39,324 bases of DNA, taken from Planctomycetales bacterium (GTDB lineage Bacteria > Planctomycetota > Planctomycetia > Pirellulales > Pirellulaceae). The translations under genes and the position numbers were made by a program. Shown here piece by piece: positions 1-8,495 of the stretch; positions within the stretch are counted from its first letter, which is position 1; the number at the start of each line of letters is the position of its first letter. The DNA lies in NCBI GenBank assembly GCA_020427005.1, contig JAGQOY010000043.1, positions 1 through 39,324 of the forward strand, in the 5' to 3' direction. The notes under the pieces are model-generated. The model had not been told where the DNA came from. It saw nothing but the letters and a program-made list of their open reading frames with translations, and searched no databases.

Positions 1-76
1 GAAGCGTAAGCGAGGGACCGAACAAGAATCCCTCACTTACGTTTCGGGTTGGGACGTTTATTCCTGCCGCTCGCCT
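1..76. repeat. Palindromic repeat family A, copy 1 (cut by window start)
   Basis: These 76 bases are repeated exactly at 24422-24497. Positions 1-17 and 29-45 form an inverted repeat (GAAGCGTAAGCGAGGGA against TCCCTCACTTACGTTTC, two G-U type differences) around an 11-base loop. Copy 2 shows that the full element is a longer palindrome, so the left arm of this copy lies off the window. It ends 18 bases past the stop codon of the minus-strand membrane gene. It has no clear T-tract, so it resembles a dispersed palindromic or MITE-like repeat more than a standard terminator. Confidence 0.85.
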
Positions 77-94
77 ACGCAGTAAGAATGCCGG

Positions 95-1534
95 CTAAAC
101 AGGACTGCTGACATGTCGGCTAAACCACTTGGCTCCCACCACTTTATTGGCTACCCGATCGTCGACATTGGGGCGAAAAATGGTTAGTAGAACGAACGGC
201 AAGAACCAGGCCATGAACAGTCCCCCGCCATAACCGTGCCAGAATTGTGCTGCGAGCATGATTGCCGCTGTACCGCACATCAGGGTGCCTAAGTTCTTTC
301 TTATAGGCCAAAAGCAAAAGGACAGACTCAATAGGATAAAGCCAACTAGCACAGGCAATCTAAACACAGCCTGGAGTCCATCTTCGCCCCAAATGCCACT
401 CAGGCCTTCCATCATGGGTAACCAAAGTCCAAACATCCAGCGAAGATGATCGGTGAAGGCGCTCATGCCGTGTATCAAAAGCAGGCAAACGAGCACCAGC
501 AAACTGATGGAAACACCCATCAGAAACGGACGTATTCCCTTATGCCAATAAAAGCTGAACCATAATGGCAGCAAGAATAGAGGATAATAAACCAAACCCG
601 CGGCCGCACCTAAAAACAATCCCGAAAACATCGGTTGGCGGTATGTCATCAATGCTAGGGTCAACAATGCTGCTGGCGTGGTGTGTTCCAGATTCCCATT
701 CATTTGCGCTGTATAGGGCAGCATCAAATACATGGTCGCGCAGCCGATACCGGTTTTGATATTATCAAAATGCCAATAGCCGACTCCGATGATACCGATC
801 ACAATTGCCAAGTTCGAAACGATTGCAAGGATACGGGCTACGTTTGGCAGCCACTGAGCTCCGTTCGTTGGGCGACCAGGCCATTCAGCTGAGGAAGCGT
901 GGTCTGGAATGGTGGGCAAAGAAGGCAACATGTTAAGAAGTGCGTAACCTGGGCCCAGGCGGGGGCTTGATTCCTGTTGCTCTCGAGGAGAGCTGGTGAC
1001 GATATTGGCCATCAAGAATAGGAATAATGAAATGCCTATGAAACTCAATCCACCGATATTCAAATTCGGCTCTAACAAGGGGCGCCGAACCAGAGCCTGA
1101 TCAACTAGCATCCGAATCATTAGTAGGCCGCATGCGATGAGCAGCGACAGAAAGCCGTAGAACTGCACGGTCGAGGCTTGCCATTCGTTTGAGTCCGTGG
1201 CATAACTGCTCGGGGGGCTAGAAGGCAATGAGTTGGATTGCAGGTTGAGCGACACATAATGTGTGGTTTGAGGGGGCCATCGATGGCCTACCGGATGTCC
1301 GCCGACGGCCAACGAGTCGCTCGTGGCGACACTGCTTTGTTCGGAAAGCCGCATCTTGCGCCCTTCGTAAACCATCATGAGTCCGGGTGCAAGCAAAATG
1401 AGGAGTAGAATGTCTAAGTTGCGGATGCAGAAAAACCGGTGAAACACAAAAAAAATGCCAATGAGCAAGAACGACGACAGGAATACCCATGTCGCCGGCT
1501 CGGGTCGCTGATAATAAAGCAACAACTCACTCAT
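95..1534 (-). CDS. Polytopic inner-membrane protein, function unknown
   Basis: This 479-residue protein has about ten hydrophobic segments. Two lie near the N-terminus (roughly 17-50), others around 125-145, 160-178 and 235-255, and a dense set fills the C-terminal half. A Ser/Pro-rich soluble stretch lies at about 65-115. The central part, with a Met-Asn-Gly-Asn-Leu-Glu-His loop followed by TM pairs, recalls polyprenyl-phosphate-dependent glycosyltransferases of the GT-C or GT87 type, but no defining motif is visible. That guess is weak. The ATG at 1534 is the only sensible start; no strong Shine-Dalgarno sequence is seen. The gene is divergent from the beta-propeller gene, and repeat A lies just past its stop. 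Confidence 0.75.
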   Translation of the reverse strand: MSELLLYYQRPEPATWVFLSSFLLIGIFFVFHRFFCIRNLDILLLILLAPGLMMVYEGRKMRLSEQSSVATSDSLAVGGHPVGHRWPPQTTHYVSLNLQSNSLPSSPPSSYATDSNEWQASTVQFYGFLSLLIACGLLMIRMLVDQALVRRPLLEPNLNIGGLSFIGISLFLFLMANIVTSSPREQQESSPRLGPGYALLNMLPSLPTIPDHASSAEWPGRPTNGAQWLPNVARILAIVSNLAIVIGIIGVGYWHFDNIKTGIGCATMYLMLPYTAQMNGNLEHTTPAALLTLALMTYRQPMFSGLFLGAAAGLVYYPLFLLPLWFSFYWHKGIRPFLMGVSISLLVLVCLLLIHGMSAFTDHLRWMFGLWLPMMEGLSGIWGEDGLQAVFRLPVLVGFILLSLSFCFWPIRKNLGTLMCGTAAIMLAAQFWHGYGGGLFMAWFLPFVLLTIFRPNVDDRVANKVVGAKWFSRHVSSPV

Positions 1535-2049
1535 GACGCAAAACGGTTGCAGAGTTTGGTGGGGAAAAATGCATCCAAGGCCTTTAGAATATGCGTCTCA
1601 ATTCCAAATGCAAGGACTTTGAGTGCTCGCTAGCGTTGATTGGCTCTGGAAAACAACTTGGACTCCGCAAATTTGGCAAAGTCTAAGAAAACCGGATTGC
1701 CAGGCATGTATTTGCTTGGGGTTGCCGCGTTAATTGTCAATTCAGAACTCAAATGCCGGTAGTTCTCGCCAGAATGTCGCACCACTTTGGCGATGTTTGT
1801 CATCTTGGAATTTTGGCGGTTTGGACGGAAAATAGACTCGCCGGCCTGCGCAAAAGAAATAGCATACCTGCCAAGTGATGGGTGCACCCAGCAACTGAGT
1901 ATTCCCTGGAACTGGTTGTCCCCTGGAACTGAGTATCATGGTTGTTCATCGCATGTTACAGGATCTTACAGACCTGTGCGCATACCGGAGAAATACGGTA
2001 CGTGAAACCCGAAATAATGTTACTTTCTCGAATGGAGAATCATACGTCC
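1535..2049. other. Divergent intergenic region
   Basis: About 515 bases separate the divergent membrane-protein and beta-propeller genes, so promoters for both should lie here. A minus-strand reading frame at 1630-1887 (85 codons) has no recognisable domain, signal peptide or clear ribosome binding site, and I do not call it. No tRNA, repeat or convincing hairpin was seen. Confidence 0.4.
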
Positions 2050-3351
2050 ATGCTAACACGATCCGTTTTTATTGGCTTCGTAATCTGTTTTGCGTTATTT
2101 GTTTTCGTAACCAGTGGAATAGTATGTGGTGCGGATAGGGACGCACCTCGGAAAGTCGATGATGGTTTTCAGGTATTGCCGCAGGATTGGCCCTGGTGGC
2201 GAGGCCCGTTACGCAATGGGACCGCGACCGCAGACCAAGATCCGCCACTTACTTGGAGTGAAACCGAGAACGTTGTATGGAAAGTTCCAGTTGCAGGACG
2301 CGGGTATAGTTCGCCAATTGTTGTAGGGCAAAAGGTGTTCTTGGCGTCGGCAGATGAAAGCACGGGGGCTCAGTATGTGCTGGCATTTGACCGAGAGACT
2401 GGCAATCCATTATGGCGAACCGTTGTTCATGAATCGGGTGGGATGCGCAAGAACAATAAGTCGACCATGGCCTCCAGTACATTGGCCTGCGATGGACAAC
2501 GACTATTCATAAACTTCCCCAACAGCGATGCTTTGTTTACGACGGCTCTTGACCTGGACGGAAACAAAGAATGGGAGACCCGATTGTCAAGTTATGTTGT
2601 GCATCAAGGTTATGGGGCTTCGCCTACGCTTTATCAAAATCTGGTTATTGTTTCTTCGGACAACAAGGGAGGGGGCGTTCTAGCTGGCTTGGAAGCTGCA
2701 ACTGGAAAACTCGTTTGGGAGCAAAAGCGTCGAGCTACTCCCAATTATCCTTCTCCCACTTTAGTACAGGTTGGAGGAAGAGATCAGGTAATCATGGTTG
2801 GGTGCGATCAAGTTGTCAGTTATGCGCCCTTGACGGGTGAAAAGCTATGGGAGATCGAAGGAGCGACTACCGAGTGCGTGACTTCCACGCTTACGGATGG
2901 AAACTTGATTTATACCAGTGGAGGCTACCCTCGAAATCATATGTCTGCGATCCGAGCTGACGGAAATCCCGAGGTGGTTTGGGAGAATGCGACCCGACTC
3001 TATGTTCCGTCAATGGTAATACGAGACGGTTACTTGTATGGGGTACTGGATGCGGGGATAGCTACATGTTGGGAGGCGGCCACCGGCAATGAAATGTGGA
3101 AGGCGCGTCTGGGCGGAACATTTAGCTCCTCGGCCGTATTAGTTGGCGAACGCATTTATGCTACCAACGAAGCCGGTGAGACGTTTGTCTTTAAGGCCCA
3201 ACCCACGAGCTACGAGCTACTCAGCAAAACAGAATTGGGAACGGAGGTTTTGGCGACCCCAACCATCGTGGGAGGTCGCATTTACCACCGGGTAGCCCAC
3301 TTGTCTCCGACTGGTGATCGACAAGAGATGCTTTATTGCATCGGAAAGTAG
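2050..3351 (+). CDS. Exported PQQ-type beta-propeller protein
   Basis: From the ATG at 2050 the protein is 433 residues and begins with a clean Sec signal peptide (MLTRSVFIGF, then a hydrophobic core ending VCGA), which decides the start. A GGAGA lies 11 bases upstream, and an in-frame ATG at 2032 is the alternative. The rest is a beta-propeller with PQQ-like repeats, each ending in a TG-x-x-x-W pattern: DRETGNPLW, DLDGNKEW, EAATGKLVW, PLTGEKLW, EAATGNEMW. The opening WPWWRGPLRNG is typical of the many planctomycete exported PQQ-like proteins. There is no quinoprotein dehydrogenase active site, so the role is probably binding or scaffolding at the cell surface. The esterase gene starts 10 bases after its stop, suggesting one transcript. 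Confidence 0.88.
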   Translation: MLTRSVFIGFVICFALFVFVTSGIVCGADRDAPRKVDDGFQVLPQDWPWWRGPLRNGTATADQDPPLTWSETENVVWKVPVAGRGYSSPIVVGQKVFLASADESTGAQYVLAFDRETGNPLWRTVVHESGGMRKNNKSTMASSTLACDGQRLFINFPNSDALFTTALDLDGNKEWETRLSSYVVHQGYGASPTLYQNLVIVSSDNKGGGVLAGLEAATGKLVWEQKRRATPNYPSPTLVQVGGRDQVIMVGCDQVVSYAPLTGEKLWEIEGATTECVTSTLTDGNLIYTSGGYPRNHMSAIRADGNPEVVWENATRLYVPSMVIRDGYLYGVLDAGIATCWEAATGNEMWKARLGGTFSSSAVLVGERIYATNEAGETFVFKAQPTSYELLSKTELGTEVLATPTIVGGRIYHRVAHLSPTGDRQEMLYCIGK

Positions 3352-3361
3352 GACCCGCTGC

Positions 3362-4225
3362 ATGCATTACCAAGGAATCTGCTTACTGTGGGCGTTGATG
3401 TTCTGCTGGAATACCATCACCTCAGCCGACGATTTAGAACCACCTCCGACGTATAAGTGTTATCGAGACCAAGTTTTTTACGAGGTCGACGGTGTTCAAC
3501 TCAAAGCTGATGTTTATGAACCGTTGGTTAAAGGCGTGGGCCCATCGAAGGATCAACGCAGGGTAAGTCGGCCTTTGGTAGTCATGATTCATGGTGGTTT
3601 TTGGACGGTTGGTGACAAATGGGACCTGGCAGACCATGGCCGAGAATTGGCCCAAGCTGGGTGTGTGGCTGTGGCCATCAACTATCGATTGGCGCCGCAA
3701 GCAAAAATCCTTCAACAGATTGATGATTGTCGGCAAGCAGTTAAGTGGGCGCAAGAAAATGCGAGTAGTTGGCAAGCCGATCCTCAGCAGACTGCCCTTT
3801 GGGGCTATTCGGCGGGGGGGCATTTGGCGTTGGTGCTTGCCTGTGAGCAACGATTGGAACGGCGGACGGCGATTCGCTGCGTCGTCGCAGGCGGAGCACC
3901 GTGTGAATTCAGTTTCATGCGTGATGACAATCGATTACTTACTCATGTATTTGGTGGTACCAAACGTCAGGTGCCAGAGATATTCAATGCGGTTTCGCCC
4001 CTCAAGTTGGTTGAAGAACACGCTTGTCCTACGTTCTTTTTTCACGGTACCGATGATCGATTGGTTCCTATGTCCAGTAGCTTGGCCATGTATGATCGCT
4101 TGCGGGAATTAGGGGTCGTGACAGAATATTTTCAGGTGCAACGCAAAGGGCACTTGTTGGCATTCCTGGACGCTGATGCACGGCGTGCAGCAATCGAATT
4201 CCTAATATCAAAGGTGGAAGAATAA
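3362..4225 (+). CDS. Secreted alpha/beta hydrolase (esterase/lipase, BD-FAE type)
   Basis: This is a 287-residue alpha/beta hydrolase with a signal peptide (MHYQGICLLWALMFCW, cleavage near TSA). The ATG at 3362 is chosen because the signal peptide begins there and TAGGA lies 9 bases upstream; a longer frame from 3314 overlaps the previous gene. Catalytic features are HGGFW (oxyanion region), GYSAGGH (nucleophile serine), DDRLVP (acid) and KGHLLAF (histidine), all in the expected order. The HGG and GxSAGG motifs place it with esterases acting on small acyl or carboxyl esters, including acetylated polysaccharide esterases. The substrate cannot be read from sequence. It lies between the beta-propeller gene and the coupled unknown gene, so it is probably part of a three-gene operon. 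Confidence 0.88.
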   Translation: MHYQGICLLWALMFCWNTITSADDLEPPPTYKCYRDQVFYEVDGVQLKADVYEPLVKGVGPSKDQRRVSRPLVVMIHGGFWTVGDKWDLADHGRELAQAGCVAVAINYRLAPQAKILQQIDDCRQAVKWAQENASSWQADPQQTALWGYSAGGHLALVLACEQRLERRTAIRCVVAGGAPCEFSFMRDDNRLLTHVFGGTKRQVPEIFNAVSPLKLVEEHACPTFFFHGTDDRLVPMSSSLAMYDRLRELGVVTEYFQVQRKGHLLAFLDADARRAAIEFLISKVEE

Positions 4226-4227
4226 GA

Positions 4228-5073
4228 ATGTTGGAGCGCCAAGAGTACGTCGAGCAAGCCTACTTTTTTCGTACTCTCGTGGATCGCTTGGGACAAAATA
4301 TTCCTCTTCAAGACCTTTTGGCACAAACCAAGTTTGAATTGTTATCCACCACGAAATTGCCCATGGCTATTGATCTGCTACTGGGTGAGCTCAAGCACCG
4401 TGGACGGATGAGTGCAGGAATGAAATTACTGGGGCATTACTTCACGCCGTTTCAGACTTTCCTTATATCGGAAGCAGAGGCGGACTACGGAAGGTTTGAC
4501 TACCGGACTGCCTTGCGGATTATGGCTGCCGAGTGCGAATACCGGAGTAAATCCCCCAGTGCTCAAGGGTTGTTTTTTTTCCAGTTTGAAGCTACTTCGC
4601 GCAATCGATTAAACTATGATCGTGGACTTACAGCGATGAGTCGCGATCCATTTTACGACGAGGATTGGCAAGCCTGGCTGCTGATTGTACGCAGGCAGTT
4701 GGGGTTAGTGGATTTGGCAGATATGATCTTTGTAAGGAGTGAAACCTACCAACAGCAGCGCTGTCGATTCGGTGACATGCCGCCAGAGGCCCCACTGTTG
4801 TTCGGGGGGGCAGAGGGCAAAATTGCGGCAGCCAATCGACGTAAAGATCCATTGTTTTTGTTCGCTGCCATGCAGCGACATTTGGATTACCCAGTGGTTC
4901 CCAGGTTAGAGCCGATCGATCCCCTGCCGACATTAATTCCGCAAATGCAACGCAGGCTCGAACGCATGGAGGCTCGACTCAAATTCTTAGAAGAGGAACA
5001 ACGGGGCGGAATTGACCTCACCAAATTCTATAATCGAGCCGTTACCCCGCCACCAGACGAATTATTAGAATAA
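4228..5073 (+). CDS. Conserved hypothetical protein with C-terminal coiled coil
   Basis: This 281-residue protein is predicted cytoplasmic, with no signal peptide or membrane span. I recognise no family. The N-terminal third is helical and contains acidic and basic surface stretches. Residues about 240-265 (QMQRRLERMEARLKFLEEEQ) form a short coiled coil, which suggests oligomerisation. The start codon is two bases after the esterase stop codon, with GGAAG about 8 bases upstream inside the esterase end, so translation is probably coupled. The partners are exported proteins while this one looks cytosolic, so the functional link is unclear. Confidence 0.75.
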   Translation: MLERQEYVEQAYFFRTLVDRLGQNIPLQDLLAQTKFELLSTTKLPMAIDLLLGELKHRGRMSAGMKLLGHYFTPFQTFLISEAEADYGRFDYRTALRIMAAECEYRSKSPSAQGLFFFQFEATSRNRLNYDRGLTAMSRDPFYDEDWQAWLLIVRRQLGLVDLADMIFVRSETYQQQRCRFGDMPPEAPLLFGGAEGKIAAANRRKDPLFLFAAMQRHLDYPVVPRLEPIDPLPTLIPQMQRRLERMEARLKFLEEEQRGGIDLTKFYNRAVTPPPDELLE

Positions 5074-5247
5074 GCGGTTTATAGGTTCAACGAGCTGGCC
5101 TTTGAATCCGGGTTTGCTGAACGATAATGATGTCTATACTTTAGAGCACAGTGGGGTAGAGTGCGTTGCCCGACAGGATATTAGAGGCCTAAAATAGGGG
5201 CTGGTCAGGTAAGCAATTGAGCGGAGTTTTAGAAAAAGCAGTTTGCT

Positions 5248-6063
5248 ATGTTGCAGGATCGAAAAGCCCGAAAACTTCTGCTTGGGCATGAAGAGCGAGA
5301 AAAAATGCGAGCTGCAGGTTCATTCAACTCCCAGTTGATGGACTTCGTACGTGAGCACATTGCGGCTGGAATTACCACCGAGGCCATCGATAAATTGGTG
5401 CATGTTTATACTTTGGACCATGGGCATATTCCTGCTACATTGGGGTATTTGAATTATCCGAAAAGCTGTTGCATCAGCATTAATGAGGTAATTTGCCACG
5501 GGATACCCGATCGTACTGTACTCAGGGATGGGGACATAGTTAACGTGGACTTGACCTCCATCGTGAACGGCTGGCATGGAGACCAATCGGAGACGTTTAT
5601 CATTGGCCGAGCTACAAACGAGGCAGTGGCAGTTGTACAAGCAGCTTTTGATTGTATGCACATGGCCATTGATGCCATCTCTCCTGGATGTACGGTAAGC
5701 GTAATAGGAGAGACGATCGTGGCAGAGGCTCAGCGGCGAGGGTTTTCAGTGGTCCGCGAGTATGTGGGGCACGGACTGGGAGAGGTATTTCATCAACCTC
5801 CCAATATCCCGCATTTTCCGGATCGAAGATCAAAGCAGCAGCGTTTGTTACCGGGAATGTGTTTTACAATTGAGCCCATGATAAATAGCGGAACACGCTT
5901 CACTCAGCCCGACAAACGCGATGGATGGACTGTTAGAACTCGAGACGGAAATCTATCGGCTCAATTCGAGCATACGATTCTGATGACTGAGGAAGGTCCC
6001 GAGATTCTTACTCTGACTTCCAAGGGGCCACAAAAAGGGCATCAGTTCCAGCAATCCAACTAA
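5248..6063 (+). CDS. map: Type I methionine aminopeptidase
   Basis: This 271-residue pita-bread fold metallopeptidase removes the initiator methionine from nascent proteins in the cytoplasm. All metal ligands are visible: Asp101 and Asp112 (NVDLTS and GDQSETF), His175 (YVGHGLGEVFH), Glu209 (FTIEPM) and Glu241 (FEHTIL). The substrate-binding His84 (VICHGIP) and His182 are also present. Length and motif order match type Ia enzymes. The N-terminus lacks a zinc-finger extension. No strong Shine-Dalgarno sequence precedes the ATG; the nearest GGAG is over 20 bases away. The gene stands alone, separated from the upstream operon by about 175 bases and convergent with queE. It may be one of several map paralogues in the genome. 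Confidence 0.95.
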   Translation: MLQDRKARKLLLGHEEREKMRAAGSFNSQLMDFVREHIAAGITTEAIDKLVHVYTLDHGHIPATLGYLNYPKSCCISINEVICHGIPDRTVLRDGDIVNVDLTSIVNGWHGDQSETFIIGRATNEAVAVVQAAFDCMHMAIDAISPGCTVSVIGETIVAEAQRRGFSVVREYVGHGLGEVFHQPPNIPHFPDRRSKQQRLLPGMCFTIEPMINSGTRFTQPDKRDGWTVRTRDGNLSAQFEHTILMTEEGPEILTLTSKGPQKGHQFQQSN

Positions 6064-6140
6064 CAAGTCCACAATCAACGAGTGGGACCTGTAGAGCGTT
6101 CAATATGGGATTGGTCTGACTGCACAAGAGTTGTGTTGAT

Positions 6141-6860
6141 TTACGTTCCTCGGCGGCTTCCGAACCAATGGATATGGGCCCGCTCGCAGAAGCGAAGGTT
6201 GTGTTCTCGACACCAAGGAATAAGCCACTCGGCCTGTTGTTGCAGTTGTTCTACTGCAGTGCCTTGAGGCATTAGCAGGACACGGTCGCCATCATGTGGA
6301 CCGAGTTTTTCTAAATATTCCAGGACTTCGAGTGCATCTCCCAAGTTGTCAACGACAAACTTCAATTGATAGGGATGACTCGCGATAAGTTTTCCTACGA
6401 CATCAATACGCTCGCGTCGTTGATGGTGATTGCGATGCCAGGAGACTTGAGCTGGTGGGGGAGCCGAGCTAGAGAGTTTGGGACTGATCGAAATGAGGTC
6501 GCAGAAAACTGGGAGAAAGATTGTGCCGGCAGTTTCGATTGTCAAGTGATAACCGAGTTGGTGTAAGCGCTCGCACAATTCCGCCAAGCCTAGGTGGATG
6601 AATGGCTCGCCACCAGTGATTACGACGTGATTTAGCTGGTGGCTGACTACCTGCAATACAATTTCATCCAGAGTGAGGTAGTCTCCTTCTGGGGACCAGG
6701 AAGCAAAGGGGGTGTCGCAAAACCAACACCGCAAATTGCAACCGCTCATTCTCAGAAATACGCTTGGAGTCCCAGTCAGGAGGCCTTCACCCTGCACGCT
6801 GGCATAGATCTCGCAGATCCTGAGCGTAGCCCCCTTCCGGGATGTGGTTGAAGGTTTCAT
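6141..6860 (-). CDS. queE: 7-carboxy-7-deazaguanine synthase (radical SAM)
   Basis: QueE converts 6-carboxytetrahydropterin to 7-carboxy-7-deazaguanine in preQ0/queuosine synthesis. From the ATG at 6860 the protein is 239 residues, the normal family length. The frame remains open upstream to 7019, but that extension is low-complexity and non-homologous in look. The radical SAM cluster motif CNLRCWFC is at residues 41-48 (Cys41, Cys45, Cys48). The preceding YASVQGEG substrate-binding strand and the following ITGGEP motif (81-86) are both typical of QueE. The C-terminus ends in a FCERAHIHWFG segment also typical of the family. queF starts divergently 176 bases away, giving a compact queuosine locus. 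Confidence 0.93.
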   Translation of the reverse strand: MKPSTTSRKGATLRICEIYASVQGEGLLTGTPSVFLRMSGCNLRCWFCDTPFASWSPEGDYLTLDEIVLQVVSHQLNHVVITGGEPFIHLGLAELCERLHQLGYHLTIETAGTIFLPVFCDLISISPKLSSSAPPPAQVSWHRNHHQRRERIDVVGKLIASHPYQLKFVVDNLGDALEVLEYLEKLGPHDGDRVLLMPQGTAVEQLQQQAEWLIPWCREHNLRFCERAHIHWFGSRRGT

Positions 6861-7036
6861 ACTGCTATAGCAATTTTCATGCTGGAAATGGCCGAAGAAA
6901 CTTTTAGGGGAATTGCGGTCTTCGAGTCTATCTGTAGATTCGGACTCGCCAGACCTGCTTTGCAGAACTGATCGACCTTTTTGGCTATCTAACGGCCAGA
7001 TAACTTGTCCTAGATCCAAGTGGAGAATTCTCGCCG

Positions 7037-7396
7037 GTGAGCACGCCCTTTCAAGAGCAACTAGAGGTTTTTGAGAATAGTTTCCCTCAACGAGACTACG
7101 AAATCGAAATAACCTGTCCGGAATTTACATCGATGTGTCCTAAGACTGGTCAGCCAGATTTTGGAATATTGGTCTTTCGTTACGTTCCGGACCACCTGTG
7201 TGTTGAGTTAAAGAGCCTGAAACTTTATCTGCAGAAGTTTCGTAATGAAGGCATTTTCTACGAGAACGTTACGAATCGAATCCTTGATGATTTTGTTCAA
7301 GTGTGCCAACCTCGGCGAGCCGCCTTGGAAAGTCACTGGGGAGCAAGAGGAGGAATCACTTCGGTTATTAAAGTGAATTACGTGAAGCAAGAGTAG
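7037..7396 (+). CDS. queF: NADPH-dependent preQ0 reductase, short type
   Basis: QueF reduces the nitrile of preQ0 to preQ1 on the path to queuosine in tRNA. At 119 residues it is the short, unimodular type I form. The catalytic Cys34 lies in TSMCPKTGQPDFG together with Asp41. The NADPH-binding region SLKLYLQKFRNEG and the substrate Glu76 in FYENVTNRIL follow. The residue before that Glu is Tyr; many homologues have His there. The start is a GTG with GGAG 11 bases upstream. The gene is divergent from queE, so both may be controlled from the shared 176-base interval, although I see no recognisable preQ1 riboswitch in it. Confidence 0.95.
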   Translation: MSTPFQEQLEVFENSFPQRDYEIEITCPEFTSMCPKTGQPDFGILVFRYVPDHLCVELKSLKLYLQKFRNEGIFYENVTNRILDDFVQVCQPRRAALESHWGARGGITSVIKVNYVKQE

Positions 7397-7478
7397 AACC
7401 GATTGGTCCGCATGTTGGTTCGAGTTGAATAAGAGGTCTTGCTAACTGAAAAACACTTCATAGAAGGAGATGAAATTG

Positions 7479-8495
7479 ATGGCCGCATCAAAACCAAATG
7501 TGATCCTTAGTAGTTTTGGAGATGAGGCAGCAAACGAAAAACTGGCAGTTCAACAATTTGCAGCCATGGCGGCCGCAGGTCTCCAGTATTATTCCATCCG
7601 CTTTGTCGACGTCGGGGATGGCATAAAGAATGTAATGGCACTTTCCAAGACCGAATTGAAAACCGTTGTCAAACAGCAAAGAGACTACGGATTGAATGTG
7701 GCCACGGTAGGTTCTCCAATTGGAAAAGTAAAACTGCTGGACATTGAGGATGGTACTCACAATCGCTTTGTACCGTTCAAGCAGTACTTGTCCAAGGATG
7801 TTCAGCACGCTTGCGACGTGGCTAATACACTAGGTACGAAATTGCTGAGAGGTTTTTCGTTCTACCATCCAGTGGGTACCGAACCACAGGATCATTTGAC
7901 TCAAGTGGTTGATCAGTTGTCGCAGATTGCCGAGCTTTGTGCAACGGAAGGAGTGGTATTTGGATTGGAAGTGGAGGCCAATCTCATCGGGCAAACAGGT
8001 AAACTACTGGCGGAAATTCATCGTCGCGTAAAGAACCCAGCTCTGGTGTTAATCTTTGATGGAGCCAACTTAGTTTGCCAGGGCATGACTCCAGACGAAG
8101 TGTTTGCTGAGTACTTGGCAATGAAACCGGGGCTTGGTTGGCTGCATATCAAAGATTACCGGCACAATTCGAGTGCCGCTAGACTTCAGCATATTGATGA
8201 GGCAAGCTTAAAGAATTTTGTTCCAGCCGACATCGGAGATTCTGGACATGAAGCTATTCTGCGCGATTTAGCCAGTGAATTGCCTAGAATTGAGAAGCGA
8301 ATAAAGAAACTGGGGGCTCCGGGTGTCTTTTTGGATCTTGAACCTCACGTGAAAGGAGGAGGGCAGTTCGGAGGTTTTAGTGGCCCCGATGGATTTGGTG
8401 TGGCGCTGCGCGGGTTATGCAAAGTTTTGGATTATGTTGGCATTGATTACCACCTAACGGACTTCGATGACATCCTCGCCCGACGCGGATTTTGA
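7479..8495 (+). CDS. Sugar phosphate isomerase/epimerase (xylose isomerase-like TIM barrel)
   Basis: This 338-residue protein belongs to the AP endonuclease 2 / xylose-isomerase-like TIM barrel superfamily. Visible strands and ligand motifs are VATVGSPIG, GLEVEAN (Glu), LIFDGANL (Asp), GWLHIKDY (His) and FLDLEPHV (Glu), matching metal-binding positions in hydroxypyruvate isomerase and inosose dehydratase-like enzymes. Substrate is not predictable. The start is the second of two close ATGs: AAGGAG at 7464-7469 is 9 bases before 7479 but only one base before the ATG at 7470. The methyltransferase gene begins 29 bases before this gene ends, which indicates a coupled pair. Confidence 0.85.
   Translation: MAASKPNVILSSFGDEAANEKLAVQQFAAMAAAGLQYYSIRFVDVGDGIKNVMALSKTELKTVVKQQRDYGLNVATVGSPIGKVKLLDIEDGTHNRFVPFKQYLSKDVQHACDVANTLGTKLLRGFSFYHPVGTEPQDHLTQVVDQLSQIAELCATEGVVFGLEVEANLIGQTGKLLAEIHRRVKNPALVLIFDGANLVCQGMTPDEVFAEYLAMKPGLGWLHIKDYRHNSSAARLQHIDEASLKNFVPADIGDSGHEAILRDLASELPRIEKRIKKLGAPGVFLDLEPHVKGGGQFGGFSGPDGFGVALRGLCKVLDYVGIDYHLTDFDDILARRGF

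Noticed and set aside
1..76. CRISPR repeat or intrinsic terminator
   Set aside because: Only two copies exist 24 kb apart with no spacers, and the hairpin lacks a T-tract on either strand.
1630..1887. Possible 85-codon gene on the minus strand in the divergent spacer
   Set aside because: No ribosome binding site, domain or signal peptide; composition looks non-coding.
3591..4112. Plus-strand 173-codon frame
   Set aside because: It is an alternative frame inside the esterase gene, whose catalytic motifs are intact in the called frame.
6861..7019. N-terminal extension of QueE
   Set aside because: The frame is open, but the added 53 residues have no QueE similarity and the ATG at 6860 gives the normal family length.
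6861..7036. preQ1 riboswitch between queE and queF
   Set aside because: The position would be logical, but I find only short hairpins and no convincing preQ1 aptamer pattern. A covariance-model search would settle it.
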